Positions 7,429-9,086 of a stretch of DNA of 9,086 nt are shown in pieces. The stretch covers positions 1 to 9,086 of the forward strand of contig JAQXFF010000160.1 of the NCBI GenBank assembly GCA_029250425.1. Direction: 5' to 3'. The translations under genes were made by a program, and so were the position numbers. This stretch comes from Candidatus Thalassarchaeaceae archaeon (GTDB taxonomy: Archaea; Thermoplasmatota; Poseidoniia; Poseidoniales; Thalassarchaeaceae). Position 1 is the stretch's first letter; every line of letters starts with the position of its first letter. The notes beneath the pieces are model-generated. The model did no database searches, had not been told where the DNA came from, and was given only the letters and a program-made list of their open reading frames with translations.

Positions 7429-8532
7429 ATGCCTCTCGTTGATGATTCAATGGATGAATCGACACCTTGGCTAATCGAGAAATTGCGGGAACGATATGCC
7501 TCCACAGATTCAGGACTAATCATCGATACTGAAATCGCGGATGCACATGTTTGGTGTATTACATTACCCGCTTTTGAAAAATGGTTTTCTGAGTTGGAAA
7601 CCATCACAAGTCAAACTCTTGGTCGGAGATTGGCCTATGCATCAGCGGAATCTGAAGAATGGCTGTGGAGTTTGGCACCACCTTTGCCGAGCCCCTGGAT
7701 TGGTAAAGAAAAGAAAAGAATTGCCACAATAAATTTCGATTGGGCCACACGAGGTTTAGGGCAACTCGAAATGCTAGAGTCGACCAGCGAGGGGACCACC
7801 CTGTTGGTTGCCAACCGTGGACAAACAGCAATTGCTGCAGGGATGGGTAATGCGGCTTGGGAGCGAATTCAGGATGCAAGATTTCGATTCCAGTGGTCTG
7901 ATCGTGGCGCAGGTGAAACCATCGTACAAGCAACAATAGATCCGCGTGAGATTCCTTCTGCAAAAAATACCCATATGTCGTGGACAAATTGTAAGGGAAA
8001 TATTTCAAATGATAAACGACTATTCAACCGCGCTCGACATGAAACGGATGGAGTGTGGACTGTTGAAGGGAACCGGGTAATGATGCTTCAAGCTGATTTA
8101 TTACACCGGTTTGAGGCCTTGACAATACCCTATCTTGCAGAAACACCCCGGAATACGGACCCTAGGACAGAATGGATTGGACTTTCCGAAAATGAAAAAA
8201 TTGTATTGTGGGATTCGATGGCTGAAGCTTCGAGAAAACAGTTCCTCGCTTCGGGGGAATTGGTTCTTGTTGCAGAACCTGAACATTGGGTTGCAGTGAC
8301 GAATCGGCACTTGGCTCTACAAGGGCTAGGGTGCGTGACTTCCGCTATCGGAATTGACGAACATGGAGGTGTGGACTTGCACATTTCTGCGGCGCTACAT
8401 CCAGCCATCGTTGTGGGGCGCCTCATAGGATGTTGGGAACGCGCTGAAGGTCGCCCCGCCAGAGCGAGATGGTCGACAGATTCCAATGGACATCATATTC
8501 GACTGGAAAGTCGACGAGAAATTGCTGAGTGA
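7429..8532 (+). CDS. Uncharacterised soluble protein with an apparent internal domain duplication
   Basis: I do not recognise this 367-residue protein. It has no signal peptide or membrane segment, is rich in Trp, Glu and Arg, and is probably cytoplasmic. It seems to consist of two related halves (about 50-175 and 225-365) joined by a linker containing HMSWTNCKGN. Each half has a GLG motif (109-111; 299-301), then after 35 or 37 residues a WER-x6-R-x2-WS signature (WERIQDARFRFQWS at 144-157; WERAEGRPARARWS at 336-349), then an aligned Gly and Ile (162/165; 354/357) and an REI end (173-175; 363-365). The pattern of a GLG strand followed by an amphipathic helix ending in WER recalls V4R/HNOB-like ligand-binding folds, but the usual V4R cysteines are absent, so that is only a guess. 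It is tightly linked to the TPR membrane protein (9-nt gap, SD overlapping the stop), suggesting it works with that protein's cytoplasmic domain. Confidence 0.8.
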   Translation: MPLVDDSMDESTPWLIEKLRERYASTDSGLIIDTEIADAHVWCITLPAFEKWFSELETITSQTLGRRLAYASAESEEWLWSLAPPLPSPWIGKEKKRIATINFDWATRGLGQLEMLESTSEGTTLLVANRGQTAIAAGMGNAAWERIQDARFRFQWSDRGAGETIVQATIDPREIPSAKNTHMSWTNCKGNISNDKRLFNRARHETDGVWTVEGNRVMMLQADLLHRFEALTIPYLAETPRNTDPRTEWIGLSENEKIVLWDSMAEASRKQFLASGELVLVAEPEHWVAVTNRHLALQGLGCVTSAIGIDEHGGVDLHISAALHPAIVVGRLIGCWERAEGRPARARWSTDSNGHHIRLESRREIAE

Positions 8533-8533
8533 G

Positions 8534-8541
8534 AAAATATA
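8534..8541 (+). promoter_or_regulatory. Possible TATA box for the downstream gene
   Basis: AAAATATA, preceded by purine-rich GAG, is the best archaeal TATA/BRE-like element in the 120-nt spacer. If used, transcription would begin about 25 nt downstream and give a leader of roughly 90 nt before the ATG at 8653. The AT-rich match is weak evidence on its own. Confidence 0.25.
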
Positions 8542-8562
8542 GCCAGATATTGGCCTGATACT

Positions 8563-8576
8563 GGGCCACACGGCCC
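8563..8576 (+). other. GC-rich inverted repeat after the 367-aa gene
   Basis: GGGCC-ACAC-GGCCC forms a 5-bp all-GC stem with a 4-nt loop, 30 nt after the upstream stop codon. It is embedded in a GGCC-rich stretch (8546-8576) that also holds an imperfect direct repeat, GATATTGGCC / GATACTGGGCC. There is no following T-run, so a terminator role is doubtful; it may be a leader structure of the next gene. Confidence 0.3.
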
Positions 8577-8620
8577 CACTCAAGCATTAAGTGTAAAGTG
8601 TAATGTCGCTAAAGAGTCGA

Positions 8621-8637
8621 AGGGTGCTACGCACCCT
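8621..8637 (+). other. Perfect 7-bp hairpin just upstream of a ribosome site
   Basis: AGGGTGC-TAC-GCACCCT is a perfect 7-bp stem with a 3-nt loop, ending 2 nt before the Shine-Dalgarno of the next gene. In the transcript it would sit against the initiation region and could modulate or insulate ribosome access. It has no T-run, so it is unlikely to be a terminator. Confidence 0.4.
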
Positions 8638-8639
8638 GT

Positions 8640-8647
8640 GGAGATGA
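8640..8647 (+). promoter_or_regulatory. Shine-Dalgarno site of the calcium-repeat protein gene
   Basis: GGAGATGA differs by one base from the consensus GGAGGTGA and lies 5 nt before the ATG at 8653. It includes the in-frame ATG at 8644, which makes that ATG an unlikely start and decides in favour of 8653. Confidence 0.6.
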
Positions 8648-8652
8648 ATCAT

Positions 8653-9086
8653 ATGGGTCTAAATCACAACCAATGGGCTGTCGTCGCAATAACCGCAACA
8701 ATCTGCTTAGCCGGCATGTATACCATCGTCGGTTCGGCGCTTGAAACACTAGATTCTACTGGGTTTGAAGGGGCTGGAGACGATATCCAAGCACCTGATG
8801 ATGAAACTCAGGAAGAAGGTGCAGATTACGATGATGATGGGCTCAGCGATCGGATGGAAATTACGCAATACGGAACTGATTTTGACAATGATGACACGGA
8901 TGGAGACGGGTTACCCGATGGACATGAGGTGAAGCGGTCCAAGACCAATCCGCTGCTTTCTGATACGGACAAGGATGACACGAACGATGGCGACGAAGTA
9001 GCAGCTGGTACTGATCCTAACGATGCGAAAGATTTCCCGATCAATGTTGTTGCCCCGGTCATCACTGTCCCGCCCGACGCGGTCTT
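8653..9086 (+). CDS. Exported or anchored protein with thrombospondin-type-3 calcium repeats, 3'-truncated
   Basis: The frame stays open to the window's last base, so only the first 144 residues are visible. After a short polar start, a hydrophobic segment (about 8-28, WAVVAITATICLAGMYTIVG) acts as a signal peptide or membrane anchor. An acidic linker (43-57) follows, then three Asp-rich loops of the pattern D-x-D-x-D-x3-D-x2-E: D58-E69, D81-E92 and D104-E115, each beginning exactly 23 residues after the last. This is the thrombospondin type 3 / EF-hand-like calcium-loop type. At 130-144 a VAPVITVPPDAV stretch looks like the start of an Ig-like or adhesin-type domain. Such proteins are typically cell-surface or secreted and are stiffened by calcium, with roles in adhesion or particle binding; the specific role is unknown. 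The gene lies 120 nt after its neighbour behind a possible promoter of its own, so it is probably a separate transcription unit. Confidence 0.85.
   Translation, partial: MGLNHNQWAVVAITATICLAGMYTIVGSALETLDSTGFEGAGDDIQAPDDETQEEGADYDDDGLSDRMEITQYGTDFDNDDTDGDGLPDGHEVKRSKTNPLLSDTDKDDTNDGDEVAAGTDPNDAKDFPINVVAPVITVPPDAV
8824..8997 (+). repeat. Three 69-nt-period calcium-loop repeats (TSP3-like)
   Basis: Three 12-residue loops start at 8824, 8893 and 8962, a constant period of 69 nt (23 codons). Ligand-type Asp/Glu are conserved at loop positions 1, 3, 5, 9 and 12 in all three; the Gly at position 6 is kept in loops 1 and 2 and is replaced by Asp109 in loop 3. The repeat is clear at protein level and diverged at DNA level, so it is old rather than a recent slippage product. 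Confidence 0.75.

Noticed and set aside
7604..8008. 134-codon open frame on the minus strand
   Set aside because: It lies wholly inside the 367-aa gene, has no start context or recognisable domain, and the plus-strand gene has an SD and an internal domain pattern. Treated as a shadow.
8603..8647. 14-codon ORF (MSLKSRRVLRTLWR) upstream of the calcium-repeat gene
   Set aside because: It is basic and ends within the SD, reminiscent of a leader peptide, but has no convincing ribosome site and no codon-run logic; chance is likelier.
1..9086. CRISPR arrays, insertion sequences, integrase or attachment sites
   Set aside because: No regularly spaced DNA repeats, terminal inverted repeats with a transposase, or recombinase genes were seen on either strand.

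Overview
The window looks like a piece of a marine planktonic archaeal genome, most likely a Marine Group II (Poseidoniales) or related Thermoplasmata-type euryarchaeon. The grounds are an aminotransferase closely resembling the archaeal (Pyrococcus-type) alanine aminotransferase, an Asp-rich thrombospondin-type-3 surface protein of the kind common in these archaea, mid-range base composition, tightly packed genes, and a mix of Shine-Dalgarno-led and apparently SD-less starts. This placement is an inference: there is no rRNA or other decisive marker here. All six genes lie on the + strand, and the first and last run off the window edges.

Bases 1-4189 hold three closely linked genes: the C-terminal ~828 residues of an RND/MMPL-superfamily membrane transporter (N-terminus outside the window), a single-domain EVE protein (predicted modified-base reader of the PUA-like superfamily), and a PLP-dependent alanine-type aminotransferase. 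The EVE and aminotransferase genes overlap by 4 nt. An 18-bp perfect palindrome lies in the 35-nt gap between transporter and EVE gene and directly abuts the preferred EVE start codon.

Bases 4190-4272 are a short spacer with no tRNA, clear terminator or clear TATA box. Bases 4273-8532 hold two genes I cannot assign to a described family: a 1048-residue polytopic membrane protein with a central cytoplasmic TPR-like domain and a charged disordered tail, then, 9 nt later with a strong SD that overlaps the stop codon, a 367-residue soluble protein that appears to be an internal tandem duplication. Their tight linkage makes them the best candidate here for an undescribed two-component system.

Bases 8533-8652 are a 120-nt spacer with a TATA-like element, GGCC-rich dyads, a perfect 7-bp hairpin and a good SD. 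It leads into the start of an exported or membrane-anchored protein with three Asp-rich calcium-binding loops spaced exactly 23 residues apart; that gene continues past the right edge.

No RNA genes, CRISPR arrays, insertion sequences or integration signatures were seen. Apart from the cluster of unassigned genes, this looks like ordinary chromosomal gene content rather than an obvious mobile or accessory island.
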